A stretch of DNA of 58,202 nucleotides from an uncultured Acidobacteriaceae bacterium. GTDB taxonomy: Bacteria; Acidobacteriota; Terriglobia; Terriglobales; Acidobacteriaceae. Position numbers and translations under genes: made by a program. This document shows, in pieces, positions 16,069 through 24,443 of this stretch (positions are counted from its first letter, which is position 1; the number at the start of each line of letters is the position of its first letter). The stretch is taken from the NCBI GenBank assembly GCA_903904755.1, contig CAIVDV010000041.1, positions 1-58,202 on the forward strand. The letters are read 5' to 3'. A model generated the notes under the pieces. That model saw only the letters and a program-made list of their open reading frames with translations, was not told where the DNA came from and did not search any database.

Positions 16069-17325
16069 GTGACCCCACCGCGCCAACTCGCCATCGTCAA
16101 CATCGGCCAGCTCGCCACGCTGGCCGGCCCCGCACGCCCCCGCGTCGGCACGGAACTCCGCGATCTTGGCCTCGTCTCCAATGCCGCCCTGCTCCTCGAG
16201 GACGGCCGCATCACCGCCGCCGGCCCCTGGGCACAAATCAAGCCCCTCATCCCGCCCCACGCGCACATCATCGACGCCGCCGGCGCACTCGTCACCCCCG
16301 GCTTCGTCGACCCCCACACCCACCTCGTCTTCGCCGGCAACCGTGCGGCAGAGTATGAACAGCGCATCGCCGGCGCAACCTACCAGCAAATCGCGGCCTC
16401 CGGCGGCGGCATCCAGTCCACCGTTGCCCAAACCCGCGCTGCCTCCGAAGACGAACTCCTCGCCCAGGCCCGCCGCCATCGCGACTGGCTCCTCTTGGGA
16501 GGCACCACTACCATCGAAGCCAAATCCGGCTACGGCCTCGACCACCCCACCGAGCTCCGCATCCTCCGCGTACTCCAGCGCCTCGCCGCCGAGGGCCCCT
16601 GCCGCATCATCCCCACTCTCCTCGCAGCCCACACCATCCCCGCAGAATTCGCCGCCAACCGCGCCGAATACGTCCGCTGGGTCGCAGAAGACCTCATCCC
16701 CGAGGTCGCCCAACTCGGCCTCGCCCGCTACTGCGACGCCTTCTGCGACGACCACGCCTTCACCGTCCCGGAAACCCGCCAGGTACTCACCTCCGCCCGC
16801 GCCCACCGCCTCGGCCTCCGCATCCACGCCGAGCAGTTCCGCCCCGGCACCGGCGCAGACCTCGCCGCCGAGTTGGGCGCAGCCACCGCCGACCACCTGG
16901 AAACCGTCACCGACACCACCCTCCTCGCCCTCAAAGCCGCCGCCGTCCAGCCCGTCCTCCTCCCCGCCAGCGTCTTCTGCCTCAGCCGCACCCAGTACCC
17001 GCCCGCCCGCCGAATCATTGACCTCGGCCTCCCCCTCGTCCTCGCCACCGACTTCAACCCCGGCTCTGCCCCCGCCCCCTCCATGGCCTTCACCCTCTCC
17101 CTCGCCTCCCTCCAGATGGGCCTGCTCCCCTCGGAATCCCTCACCGCCGCCACCATCAACGCCGCATACTCCCTCAACCTCGGCCACGAAATCGGCTCTC
17201 TGGAACCCGGCAAATCCGCCGACCTCCTCCTCCACGACTGCCGCGACTACCGCGAGCTCGCCTACTACGCCGCCGCCCCCTTCCGCCCCCGCGTCTTCAT
17301 CCGCGGCCAGGAGGTCACCCCGTGA
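16069..17325 (+). CDS. hutI: Imidazolonepropionase
   Basis: 418 aa of the amidohydrolase superfamily. Opens the imidazolone ring to give N-formimidoylglutamate, the substrate of HutF. The metal motif is DPHTHLVFAGNR (about residues 83-94); the substrate motif EAKSGYGLD and the late metal Asp in LATDFNPGSAP are also visible. GTG start at 16069, 9 nt after hutU. The stop codon overlaps the GTG start of the next gene (GTGA), so the M20 gene is probably translated with it. Confidence 0.96.
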   Translation: MTPPRQLAIVNIGQLATLAGPARPRVGTELRDLGLVSNAALLLEDGRITAAGPWAQIKPLIPPHAHIIDAAGALVTPGFVDPHTHLVFAGNRAAEYEQRIAGATYQQIAASGGGIQSTVAQTRAASEDELLAQARRHRDWLLLGGTTTIEAKSGYGLDHPTELRILRVLQRLAAEGPCRIIPTLLAAHTIPAEFAANRAEYVRWVAEDLIPEVAQLGLARYCDAFCDDHAFTVPETRQVLTSARAHRLGLRIHAEQFRPGTGADLAAELGAATADHLETVTDTTLLALKAAAVQPVLLPASVFCLSRTQYPPARRIIDLGLPLVLATDFNPGSAPAPSMAFTLSLASLQMGLLPSESLTAATINAAYSLNLGHEIGSLEPGKSADLLLHDCRDYRELAYYAAAPFRPRVFIRGQEVTP

Positions 17326-18467
17326 CCCTCCCCGCAACCACCCCCGCCACCGTCTCTAGCATCCTCCGCGACCTCGTCGCCATCCCCACCCCTTCTCCCG
17401 TCTCCAATCTCCCCCTCCTCCAATACGTCAGCAATTTCCTCGCCCCCCTCGGCTGGCACATCACCCTCCACCCCTACACAGACGATTCCGGCACCCCCAA
17501 ATCCAACCTCATTGCCCGCCCCACGGCCAAGCCCCTTTCCGCTCCCATCACCCTCGCCTTCATCTGCCACACTGACACCGTCCCGTACTCCCCCGACTGG
17601 CCCGCCGCCCTCACCCTCACCCAGCGCAACACCTGCCTCCACGGCTGCGGCTCCTGCGACGTCAAAGGCGCACTCGCCTGCTTCCTCGCCGCCGCCCAGA
17701 CCATCACGCCCGCTCCCGGCATCGCCCTCCTCCTCACCGCCGACGAAGAAATCGGCTGCCGCGGCATGGACCGCCTCCTCGCCGCCCACCCGCTCCAAAT
17801 CGCCTCCGCCATCGTCAGTGAACCCACCAGCCTCCGCCCCGGCATCGCCGGCAAGGGCTACGGCCTCGCCCGCGTCACCGTCCGGGGCAGGGAAGCACAC
17901 TCCGCCTACCCCCACATGGGCACCAGTGCCATCTCCATCGCCGCCCGCCTCATCACCACCATCGAAGACGCCTTCACCCCGGAAAACCCCGCCGCCCCGC
18001 AGGACCCTCTCTTCCTCCCGCCCCGCACCACCGTCAACATCGGCACCATCCAGGGCGGCAGCGCAAAAAACATCCTCGCCGGCCTCTGCACCTTCCTGGT
18101 CGAGTGGCGGCCCATCCCCGCCCACGCCCCGGCCACCATCGTCTCCCAGCTTGAATCCCTCGTCTCCCGTGCCCGCGCCGCCAACCCCACCGCCCAAATC
18201 AACCTCGAAATCCTCCGCGCCGAACCCGGATTCGCCCCCGCCCCCTCCGGCCAGCTCCAGCACCGCCTCGCGCAACTCCTCCCCACCCAGCCCACCGGCA
18301 TCAGCTTCGGGTCTGAGGCATCCCGCATCGCCCGCGTCGCCCAGGAAGTCATCGTCATCGGCCCCGGAGACATGACCACCGCCCACTCCAGCCGAGAATG
18401 CGTCCCCATCGACGAGCTAAGCACCTGGACTGCAACCCTCGCCCAACTGCTCTCCTCGCCTCTCTGA
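17322..18467 (+). CDS. M20 family amidohydrolase, ArgE-like
   Basis: 381 aa. Dinuclear-zinc hydrolase of the ArgE/DapE/carboxypeptidase G group. Ligands visible: His in CHTDTVP, the bridging Asp in CGSCDVKG, the general base and ligand Glu pair in TADEEIG, Glu in SEPTS, and the last His in TTAHSSRE. A dimerisation domain lies between about 175 and 280. The closest recognisable type is acetylornithine deacetylase. It overlaps hutI by 4 nt and ends the hut cluster in the place where hutG (N-formylglutamate amidohydrolase, an unrelated fold) would be expected. It could deformylate formylglutamate or be the missing argE; the sequence alone does not decide. Confidence 0.85.
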   Translation: MTLPATTPATVSSILRDLVAIPTPSPVSNLPLLQYVSNFLAPLGWHITLHPYTDDSGTPKSNLIARPTAKPLSAPITLAFICHTDTVPYSPDWPAALTLTQRNTCLHGCGSCDVKGALACFLAAAQTITPAPGIALLLTADEEIGCRGMDRLLAAHPLQIASAIVSEPTSLRPGIAGKGYGLARVTVRGREAHSAYPHMGTSAISIAARLITTIEDAFTPENPAAPQDPLFLPPRTTVNIGTIQGGSAKNILAGLCTFLVEWRPIPAHAPATIVSQLESLVSRARAANPTAQINLEILRAEPGFAPAPSGQLQHRLAQLLPTQPTGISFGSEASRIARVAQEVIVIGPGDMTTAHSSRECVPIDELSTWTATLAQLLSSPL

Positions 18468-18519
18468 TTGCCCCCGTCACCTCTGGAATTCAGCCTTTTT
18501 CCCCACTCCGGTCTGCTGC

Positions 18520-18525
18520 TATACT
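18520..18525 (+). promoter_or_regulatory. -10 element TATACT just before a start codon
   Basis: TATACT ends 9 nt before the ATG at 18535, so transcription would begin at or within a base or two of the start codon. The -35 region is weak (a CTTTTT run). It suggests a leaderless mRNA for the SHOCT protein. Confidence 0.4.
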
Positions 18526-18534
18526 CCACCCACC

Positions 18535-19728
18535 ATGTCCGTTTCCCCTGCTTTCAAGCACCTCTTCCGCCTCGCTCTCTGCCCCGTTCTCCTCGCTGCC
18601 TTCGCCGCCACCCCCCTCCACGCGCAGTTCTGGGACTCCCTCACCAAGCCCAAGGTCAACATCACCCTCACCCACGCTCCCGGCATCGGCCTCGTCATAC
18701 ATCATGTCGCCTTTGGCCCCATCGCTACCTCCTGCGCCGGCGAGGTGGTTGGCCATCTCACGCCTATCCTCCTGCAGAGTGGCGTTCAGGTCATGGACTG
18801 GCCCTCCCTGCAGGTCGCGCTGGCCCGCCAGCATATCTCGTTCTCCGGCAGCATCACCCAGGCCTCGACCCTTCGCCTCGGCAACGCCATCCCTCCCACT
18901 GTGCTCATCATGGTCAACGTCGACAGTTGCGAGCAGGAAAAACACGCAGACTACACCGACTCCAAAGTCGATGACAAAGACGTCCGCACCTACAACTCCA
19001 CCCTCATTACCCACGTGCGCGGCACCCTCCAGGCCGAGGAACTCTCCACCGGGCGCGTCTTCTCCGCATTCCCCCTTGACATGGATCCCGCCCTCGCCAC
19101 CCACTCCACTGAGAAGCAGCCGGAGTACCCTTCATCCGCTGATGCCCGCGATGACGCCGTCGTCCAGGTCGCTCAGGTCGCATCCCAGGCCCTGCTGCCC
19201 TGGACAGAGTCCCGCTCGGTCTATTTCTTCAACGACAAGGAATGCAACCTCGGCGACGCCTACAAGCTCTTCAAATCCGGAGACATCGCCGGCGCGCTCA
19301 AGCTCTCCCAGAACAACGTGGAACCCTGCAAAACCTGGCCCAAGGCCAAGGACACCAACCAGGCCCACGCTTTGTTCAACGTCGGCATCGCCCAACTCGC
19401 GCTCAATCAACCCCAGGCCGCCCTCGACACACTCCAGCAGTCCCAGCAAATCAAGGGTGGCTTCATGGTGAAGGAAGCGATCACCGCTGCCCAGGATGCT
19501 TTGCGCATCTCCGCGGAATACCAGCAGGCCGTCGCCGACTCAGCCCAGTTTGACCAGCAGCAGAGCGCTCAGGCCCCGACCCAGCCCGCCCCGCCCATCC
19601 CCGGACGAACCGCTGCACCCACCTCCGTCGAAGACCGCCTCAAACGTCTCGACGCCCTCTACAAACAGGGCCTCATTTCCAAGGAAGACTACGACGCCAA
19701 AAAGGCCGAAATCCTGAAGGATCTCTAG
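18535..19728 (+). CDS. Exported protein with a C-terminal SHOCT domain
   Basis: 397 aa. A signal peptide ends near residue 33 (PLHAQ). The middle has no recognised family; residues about 235-330 resemble a short TPR-like stretch (LFNVGIAQLALNQPQAALDTL). The last 35 residues are a SHOCT helix-turn-helix (EDRLKRLDALYKQGLISKEDYDAKKAEIL), a short oligomerisation motif. A Pro-rich linker precedes it. No ribosome site is seen upstream; a TATACT box 9 nt before the ATG fits a leaderless message. The gene stands alone and converges on the MBL-fold gene at 19739. Confidence 0.8.
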   Translation: MSVSPAFKHLFRLALCPVLLAAFAATPLHAQFWDSLTKPKVNITLTHAPGIGLVIHHVAFGPIATSCAGEVVGHLTPILLQSGVQVMDWPSLQVALARQHISFSGSITQASTLRLGNAIPPTVLIMVNVDSCEQEKHADYTDSKVDDKDVRTYNSTLITHVRGTLQAEELSTGRVFSAFPLDMDPALATHSTEKQPEYPSSADARDDAVVQVAQVASQALLPWTESRSVYFFNDKECNLGDAYKLFKSGDIAGALKLSQNNVEPCKTWPKAKDTNQAHALFNVGIAQLALNQPQAALDTLQQSQQIKGGFMVKEAITAAQDALRISAEYQQAVADSAQFDQQQSAQAPTQPAPPIPGRTAAPTSVEDRLKRLDALYKQGLISKEDYDAKKAEILKDL

Positions 19729-19738
19729 CCAAATCGCC

Positions 19739-20692
19739 TCAGAACCGCCGCGCCTCGCCCTCCGGCAGCAGCACAAAGGGCGTCGCCGGCGGTGCCTCTT
19801 CCATCGCCCGCCGCAACCCCTCCACCGGCTCCGTCTCCCCATCATCGGCCAGCGAAAACGACCCGTAGTGGATCCCTACACTCGCCTGCGGCTGCAGAAT
19901 CCCATGCACCCGCAGCGCCTCCCACGGCGTCATGTGGATCGGCCCCATAAACCACTCCGGCCGGTACGCCCCAATCGGCAGCAACGCCAGCCGCAGCGCA
20001 GGAAACGCCGCCGCCAGCTCACGGAACCACTCCCCATACCCCGTGTCCCCGGCAAAATACACATCTCCTCCCGCAAACCCCGCCACCCACCCGCACCACA
20101 GCGTCCGGTTCCGGTCAAACGGCGTCCGCGCCGAAAAGTGCTGCGCCCGCGTGCAGTGCATCGTCATGTGCTTCCACTTCTTCGCCTGCCCCCAGTCCAG
20201 CTCGTGAACATCCCCGAACCCCAGCCGCTGCACCATCTTTCGCATCCCCAGCGGGCAAAACACCGCCGGATTGTGCCGCTTCCGTATCTGCTTCAGCGTG
20301 GCAATATCAAAGTGGTCATAGTGGCTGTGGCTCAGCAGCAGCGCGTCAATCGGCGGCAAATCCGAAAACCGCAACCCCGGCTGCCGGTGCCGCTTCGGCC
20401 CCGCCCAGCTCATCGGGCTCACCCGCTGGCTCCAAACCGGGTCCGTCAGCAGATTCAGCCCCTCGCTCTGCAGCAGTACCGTCGCATGCCCCACAAAGGT
20501 CACCCGCAGCTCCGGCCCTTCCACGCGCTCCACCGGCTTCGGCCCCGGCACGCTGGGAATCCCCTTCCGCCACGCCCCCCGCTCCCGGTTTGTCACCCAG
20601 CGCAGCAGGTCTCCGGGGCCGTGTTCCTTCACCCCAGGGTTGAAAAAACGCCCATTCGCATAGTGGTCCGTAGCAGGGAACTGGTCTCTCAT
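19739..20692 (-). CDS. MBL-fold hydrolase, NAPE-PLD/UlaG-like
   Basis: 317 aa from the ATG at 20692; an upstream in-frame ATG at 20743 would lengthen it by 17 aa and overlap the preceding gene by 38 nt. The metallo-beta-lactamase signature SHSHYDH (His122, His124, Asp126, His127) is clear, with further metal residues in the TRAQHFSARTPFD and FAGDTGY segments. FFNPG near the start and LPIGAYRPEWFMGPIHMTP are typical of the bacterial NAPE-phospholipase D-like group, which cuts phosphodiesters in lipids; the real substrate is unknown. It is the last gene of the minus-strand cytochrome operon, 13 nt after the transporter-cytochrome fusion. Confidence 0.88.
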   Translation of the reverse strand: MRDQFPATDHYANGRFFNPGVKEHGPGDLLRWVTNRERGAWRKGIPSVPGPKPVERVEGPELRVTFVGHATVLLQSEGLNLLTDPVWSQRVSPMSWAGPKRHRQPGLRFSDLPPIDALLLSHSHYDHFDIATLKQIRKRHNPAVFCPLGMRKMVQRLGFGDVHELDWGQAKKWKHMTMHCTRAQHFSARTPFDRNRTLWCGWVAGFAGGDVYFAGDTGYGEWFRELAAAFPALRLALLPIGAYRPEWFMGPIHMTPWEALRVHGILQPQASVGIHYGSFSLADDGETEPVEGLRRAMEEAPPATPFVLLPEGEARRF

Positions 20693-20705
20693 CTCTCCAA
20701 CCAGC

Positions 20706-22685
20706 TTAACGGCTCGCCGCGGCCCGCCCCGCCAGCGTCTCACTTCGCTTTCGCGTCACCCAATCCGCAATCGCTTCCACCTCGCCATCCGGCAAATACT
20801 CAAGCCCCGGCATATCCGTCCCCGGCAGGCCATACTTCACCACCCGCCCCACCGCCACCCGCTCCTGGCTCTCCGTCAACCCCGGCGCAATCCGAAACCA
20901 CGCATCCCCGAACAGATTCGGCGGCATCCGCTTGAATCCGCCGCCAGCCATGCTCCGTCCCATCCCGCGCGCCTGCCCCCCCGCCAAATGGCACGTCCCG
21001 CAATGCTCCGTAAACAACCGCTCCCCATCCTCGTCCCGCCGAGTCACGTCGAAATCCTCATCACTCGGCTTCCACGCCGCCGTCACCGCCGCGTAATGCT
21101 CCCCCGCCTCCGCACTCGTCAGGCTCGCCAAATACGCCACCAGCTCCTCGCCCCGCCCATCCCCCCGCGCCCACAAATACCCATACCCCGGCATAATCGA
21201 CCTCGCCGAAACCGCCCGCGGATCCATCGTATGCAGCCGCAGCCACAGCACACTCCTCCGGCTCCCCACCTGGCTCAAATCCGGCCCCTGCCTGCGATTC
21301 CCAATCAGCGGCGGCTCCTCCGCCTTCACCTCGGCCAGCGGCCGCACCGGCCCCCACATCGCCACATCCCTCGTCCCCGGCCGCACATACTGCGAGTGGC
21401 AATGGATACAACCTTCCGCGATATACACCCGCCGCCCCGCCTCCACCGTCGTCTCCGCACTTGCCGGCGCGGCCTGCGGCAACTGCCGCTGCAACCCCCA
21501 CGCCACTGCGCACACCAGCGCCACCGCAATCGCCTGCCTGCGCCCGCCCGGGCTCAACCGCCAAACCCACGGCACCACAAACAGCACCGCTGCAGCCGCC
21601 ACAAACGCCATTGGCACCGCATGCAGGTTCTGCCCCATTCCAATTCCCAGTGCCGACCCCGTCCACCCCGCCACCGCATACAGCAGCCCCGCCCGCCGTC
21701 CCCGCTCATCCCACCCCCGGCTCATAATCAGGTAGGCCGGGCACGCCACCAGCGCCACCGAGTACAGCGACACCCCCACCGGATACAGCAGCGCCGCACC
21801 CGCAATCCCACCCGGCGTCCCCAGCAGCCAGCACGAGCCCGCCAGAAATCCAAACGCCAGCCCCAGGCACGTCCTCACCCGCCCCCGCGCCAGCAGCAAC
21901 CCCGCCGTCAGGGTGCCCACCAGGTGCAGCGCCCCGGTCCGCCACAGGTGCATATCCCCCTGCCACGTCCCCGCCTTCAGCTCCGGCGAGTTCTGGATAA
22001 TAAAAAACGCAGCAGAATCCAGCCAAACCAGCGCCGTAAACCACCCCAGCCCCAGCCCAAACGGGACCGTCCCCGTCTCCAGCGCCGCATCTTCCACCGG
22101 CAGCATCGGCGCACGGTTCGCCACCGCCGTTGCCAGCAGGCAAACCCCCAGCGCCACCCACGCAATCCCGCGCGCCCCGGCATCAAACAGCCACGGCACA
22201 TTGCACGCCGCATATCCCAACCCGGTTCCCAGCGCAATCTTCATCAGCGGCCGCCGCGTCCCAATCCAGTGCGGCAGGTTCGCCACCAGCGTCACCGTCA
22301 GCAGCCCCAGGCTCAGCCCAATTCCCGCAGCCACCGCCATCGCCAGCATCGGCGTCAGCGTCAGCAGCGTCATCGCCGCCATCACCGCGCAGCCCAGCAG
22401 TCCCGTCTGCACCCGGCACTTCGGGCAGGTCCAGAAGCGCGCCCGCGGCGCACCCAAACTCATCAATATCCCGCCCACCGCCATCGCGCCCATCACAGGC
22501 TTCAGTTGCGCATCCTCAAGGCCCAGCTCACCCAGCCGCTTCAGGAACCCAAACTGCGCAAAAATCAGGAAATACACATACGTCGCCGCCAGCAGCACCA
22601 CCCCCGGCCACCCGTTCGCCGGGCTCCACGCGCTCCTCCCGCTCCGTATTCGGGTCACATCCACCCGCTCATTCGCCATCGCCAA
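20706..22685 (-). CDS. Polytopic transporter-like domain fused to two cytochrome c domains
   Basis: 659 aa. Residues about 25-400 hold around 12 hydrophobic helices with an MFS-like layout and a CPKC motif at 87-90. Residues 412-530 form a cytochrome c domain resembling CcoO/FixO (haem site C426-C429-H430, SQYVRPGTRDVAMWGP, likely Met498 in MPGYGYL). Residues 552-645 form a second one resembling the C-terminal part of CcoP (C562-C565-H566, Met625 in DMPGLEYLPDGEVEAIADWV). The cytochromes should face the periplasm after the last helix. I know of no standard family with this order. The start overlaps the 4-TM gene by 17 nt; an ATG at 22679 is also possible. It probably passes electrons to or from the oxidase-like protein at 23082. 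Confidence 0.85.
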   Translation of the reverse strand: MAMANERVDVTRIRSGRSAWSPANGWPGVVLLAATYVYFLIFAQFGFLKRLGELGLEDAQLKPVMGAMAVGGILMSLGAPRARFWTCPKCRVQTGLLGCAVMAAMTLLTLTPMLAMAVAAGIGLSLGLLTVTLVANLPHWIGTRRPLMKIALGTGLGYAACNVPWLFDAGARGIAWVALGVCLLATAVANRAPMLPVEDAALETGTVPFGLGLGWFTALVWLDSAAFFIIQNSPELKAGTWQGDMHLWRTGALHLVGTLTAGLLLARGRVRTCLGLAFGFLAGSCWLLGTPGGIAGAALLYPVGVSLYSVALVACPAYLIMSRGWDERGRRAGLLYAVAGWTGSALGIGMGQNLHAVPMAFVAAAAVLFVVPWVWRLSPGGRRQAIAVALVCAVAWGLQRQLPQAAPASAETTVEAGRRVYIAEGCIHCHSQYVRPGTRDVAMWGPVRPLAEVKAEEPPLIGNRRQGPDLSQVGSRRSVLWLRLHTMDPRAVSARSIMPGYGYLWARGDGRGEELVAYLASLTSAEAGEHYAAVTAAWKPSDEDFDVTRRDEDGERLFTEHCGTCHLAGGQARGMGRSMAGGGFKRMPPNLFGDAWFRIAPGLTESQERVAVGRVVKYGLPGTDMPGLEYLPDGEVEAIADWVTRKRSETLAGRAAASR

Positions 22686-23082
22686 ACCATCCCCGGCTCA
22701 GCCCCAGCCACTGCACCGCGGCAAAGGTCGCATCCGTCGCCGCCACGCTCAGCCACCGCGCCTCCAGCCCGCCCACAGCCACCTGCCAGCTCACAAACAG
22801 GGCCACCAGCGTCCGCACCAGCGCCGTTATCTGCCACTGCGTCCGCCACCGATCCCCCGACACTGCAGGCCCTTCCGCAGCCAGCCAAAGGTAGCTCAGC
22901 CCCACCGCCAGCACAAACACGCCCACATACCGCACCAGCGCCAACGGCTCCGGCTTCACCGTCAGCCCCATCAGCCCCAGCGTCATCGTCGGCGCAGCCA
23001 CCAGCAGCAGGCCCGTCGCCGCATCGCAGCCGCCCGCCGCCACCTGATACCACCAAATCCAGCGCCGCACCGTCGCATCCAT
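22669..23082 (-). CDS. Four-helix membrane protein of unknown function
   Basis: 137 aa from the ATG at 23082, whose A is the last base of the upstream stop (TGATG). The longer 182-aa frame runs into the oxidase gene and its first 45 residues look non-coding. Four hydrophobic helices (about 10-30, 42-62, 75-95, 105-128), with short polar loops, no His pair and no Cys motif. It is wedged between the oxidase subunit I-like gene and the transporter-cytochrome fusion with overlaps on both sides, so it is likely a small subunit or assembly factor of the same complex. No family recognised. Confidence 0.65.
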   Translation of the reverse strand: MDATVRRWIWWYQVAAGGCDAATGLLLVAAPTMTLGLMGLTVKPEPLALVRYVGVFVLAVGLSYLWLAAEGPAVSGDRWRTQWQITALVRTLVALFVSWQVAVGGLEARWLSVAATDATFAAVQWLGLSRGWFGDGE

Positions 23083-24443
23083 CACGCCAGGCTCCCTTCC
23101 GCCACGTCTTCCATCTCCGCAATCTCCACTGGCGCACGCTTCGGTACCCTTGCCAGCCGTACCAGCCAGTTCCCGCTCGCCGCAGTCATCGCCAGCCCCT
23201 GCGCCAGCCGTATCCAATAGAACGCATTCCGCAGCGGCCCCGGCGTCATCGTAAACGCGGGATTTCCGCCCTCAATCCACCCCGCCGCCAGAAACAGCAA
23301 AATATACGCCAGCGCCGCCCCATTCCACAGCCAGAACGACCACGCAGAATCCAGCCGCTCCCCGTCCTCCTCCAGCAGCACCACCAGCACCAGCAGCAGC
23401 AAGCTCGTCGCAAACCCCGCCATCGCCAGCAGCGAGTGGCTCACCAGCCCGTCCGTAAACTTCAGCCGGTCCAGCACCCCCGGCAAAAACAGCCAGCTCC
23501 CCAGCACCACCAGCAGCGCCCACCACGCCACGCTTGCCTTCAGCCACGGCCACGCATATGCCGGCCACTCAAAGCCCCGCCAATACTGTGGAATCAGCAC
23601 CACCCACACCACCATCGTCGCAAGTGCCATCCACTGCGCCGGCTCATGGTGGCTCGCATCCCCCCGCCCCAAACTCGCGCACAGCAGCCCCTCGGCCGCC
23701 ACTGTCCCCCAGCACACCCATGCCCAAATATTTTTGCAGGCCTTCGCCTTTACCAGCCCATACGGCAGCACCAGCAACATCACCACCACAATCAGCGACG
23801 ACTCCAACTGGCTCGCCCCCGTCGGCCCTCCCGTGCTCGGATTCACCGCCGGGTAAATGTGCGTATCCGGCGCCAGATACAGCAGCACCGGCACCGGCAA
23901 CAGCAGCAACAGCCCCACCGCCTTCGCCGCCTTCACCAATCCCGCATCCGGCCGTTCGCTCCACCACCCTCGCAGATACGCCAGCGCCACCACGCACCAC
24001 AAAAACACAATCGCCGCCGGGAACAGCACCCGAGGGTATCCCGTCCAGTCCAGAAACAGCTTTCCGCTCGCCCCGCCCGCCAGCCAGCTCACCCCGCCCA
24101 GCCCCAGCGCCAGTGACCACAGCCACAGCGCCGCCCGCCCCCACTCCGCAGTCCAGCTCTCATCCGCCCGGTACAGCTTCAGCAGCCACGCCACCAGCGG
24201 CAACGCCGTCCACCCATACAGTTGCAGATTCATGTGTACCGGCATCCACCGCCCGTAGCTCAGCGGCCCCAGCCACTCCCCGGCTTTGGGGAACAGCAGC
24301 AACACCGCCAGCCAGTCCCCGATCAGGTTGGCCACCAGCAGCCATGCCAGGCCATGCAGCGCCGCTGCGCGAAGCACTCCCCGATCCGGCACAGGAAGCA
24401 ACGCTTCCCACCCCATCTCGCGGCCTCGCACACGGTCAGCCAC
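23082..24443 (-). CDS. Divergent cbb3-type haem-copper oxidase subunit I-like protein
   Basis: 453 aa with about 12 transmembrane helices. The segment GRWMPVHMNLQLYGWTALP (His70) matches the first haem-b ligand helix of CcoN. His265-His266 (DASHHEPAQ) sit where CcoN has its CuB His pair. TDGLVSH (His336) matches the haem b3 ligand helix, but CcoN's second His two residues later is Leu338 here. NPSTGGPTGAS precedes the central helices. Six His exist in all (30, 70, 195, 265, 266, 336), so the metal set is incomplete or rearranged. It overlaps the ABC ATPase by 8 nt and the 4-TM gene by 1 nt. It may be a redox-active relative of CcoN rather than a standard O2 reductase. Confidence 0.75.
   Translation of the reverse strand: MADRVRGREMGWEALLPVPDRGVLRAAALHGLAWLLVANLIGDWLAVLLLFPKAGEWLGPLSYGRWMPVHMNLQLYGWTALPLVAWLLKLYRADESWTAEWGRAALWLWSLALGLGGVSWLAGGASGKLFLDWTGYPRVLFPAAIVFLWCVVALAYLRGWWSERPDAGLVKAAKAVGLLLLLPVPVLLYLAPDTHIYPAVNPSTGGPTGASQLESSLIVVVMLLVLPYGLVKAKACKNIWAWVCWGTVAAEGLLCASLGRGDASHHEPAQWMALATMVVWVVLIPQYWRGFEWPAYAWPWLKASVAWWALLVVLGSWLFLPGVLDRLKFTDGLVSHSLLAMAGFATSLLLLVLVVLLEEDGERLDSAWSFWLWNGAALAYILLFLAAGWIEGGNPAFTMTPGPLRNAFYWIRLAQGLAMTAASGNWLVRLARVPKRAPVEIAEMEDVAEGSLA

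Noticed and set aside
14152-17337. 1061-aa minus-strand ORF across the hut genes
   Set aside because: Composition is almost only Gly, Ala, Val, Glu and Asp. It arises because the NNC-rich plus-strand genes leave few stops on the opposite strand.
20988-24116. 1042-aa plus-strand ORF opposite the cytochrome operon
   Set aside because: Pro/Arg/His/Gln-rich shadow of well-supported minus-strand genes.
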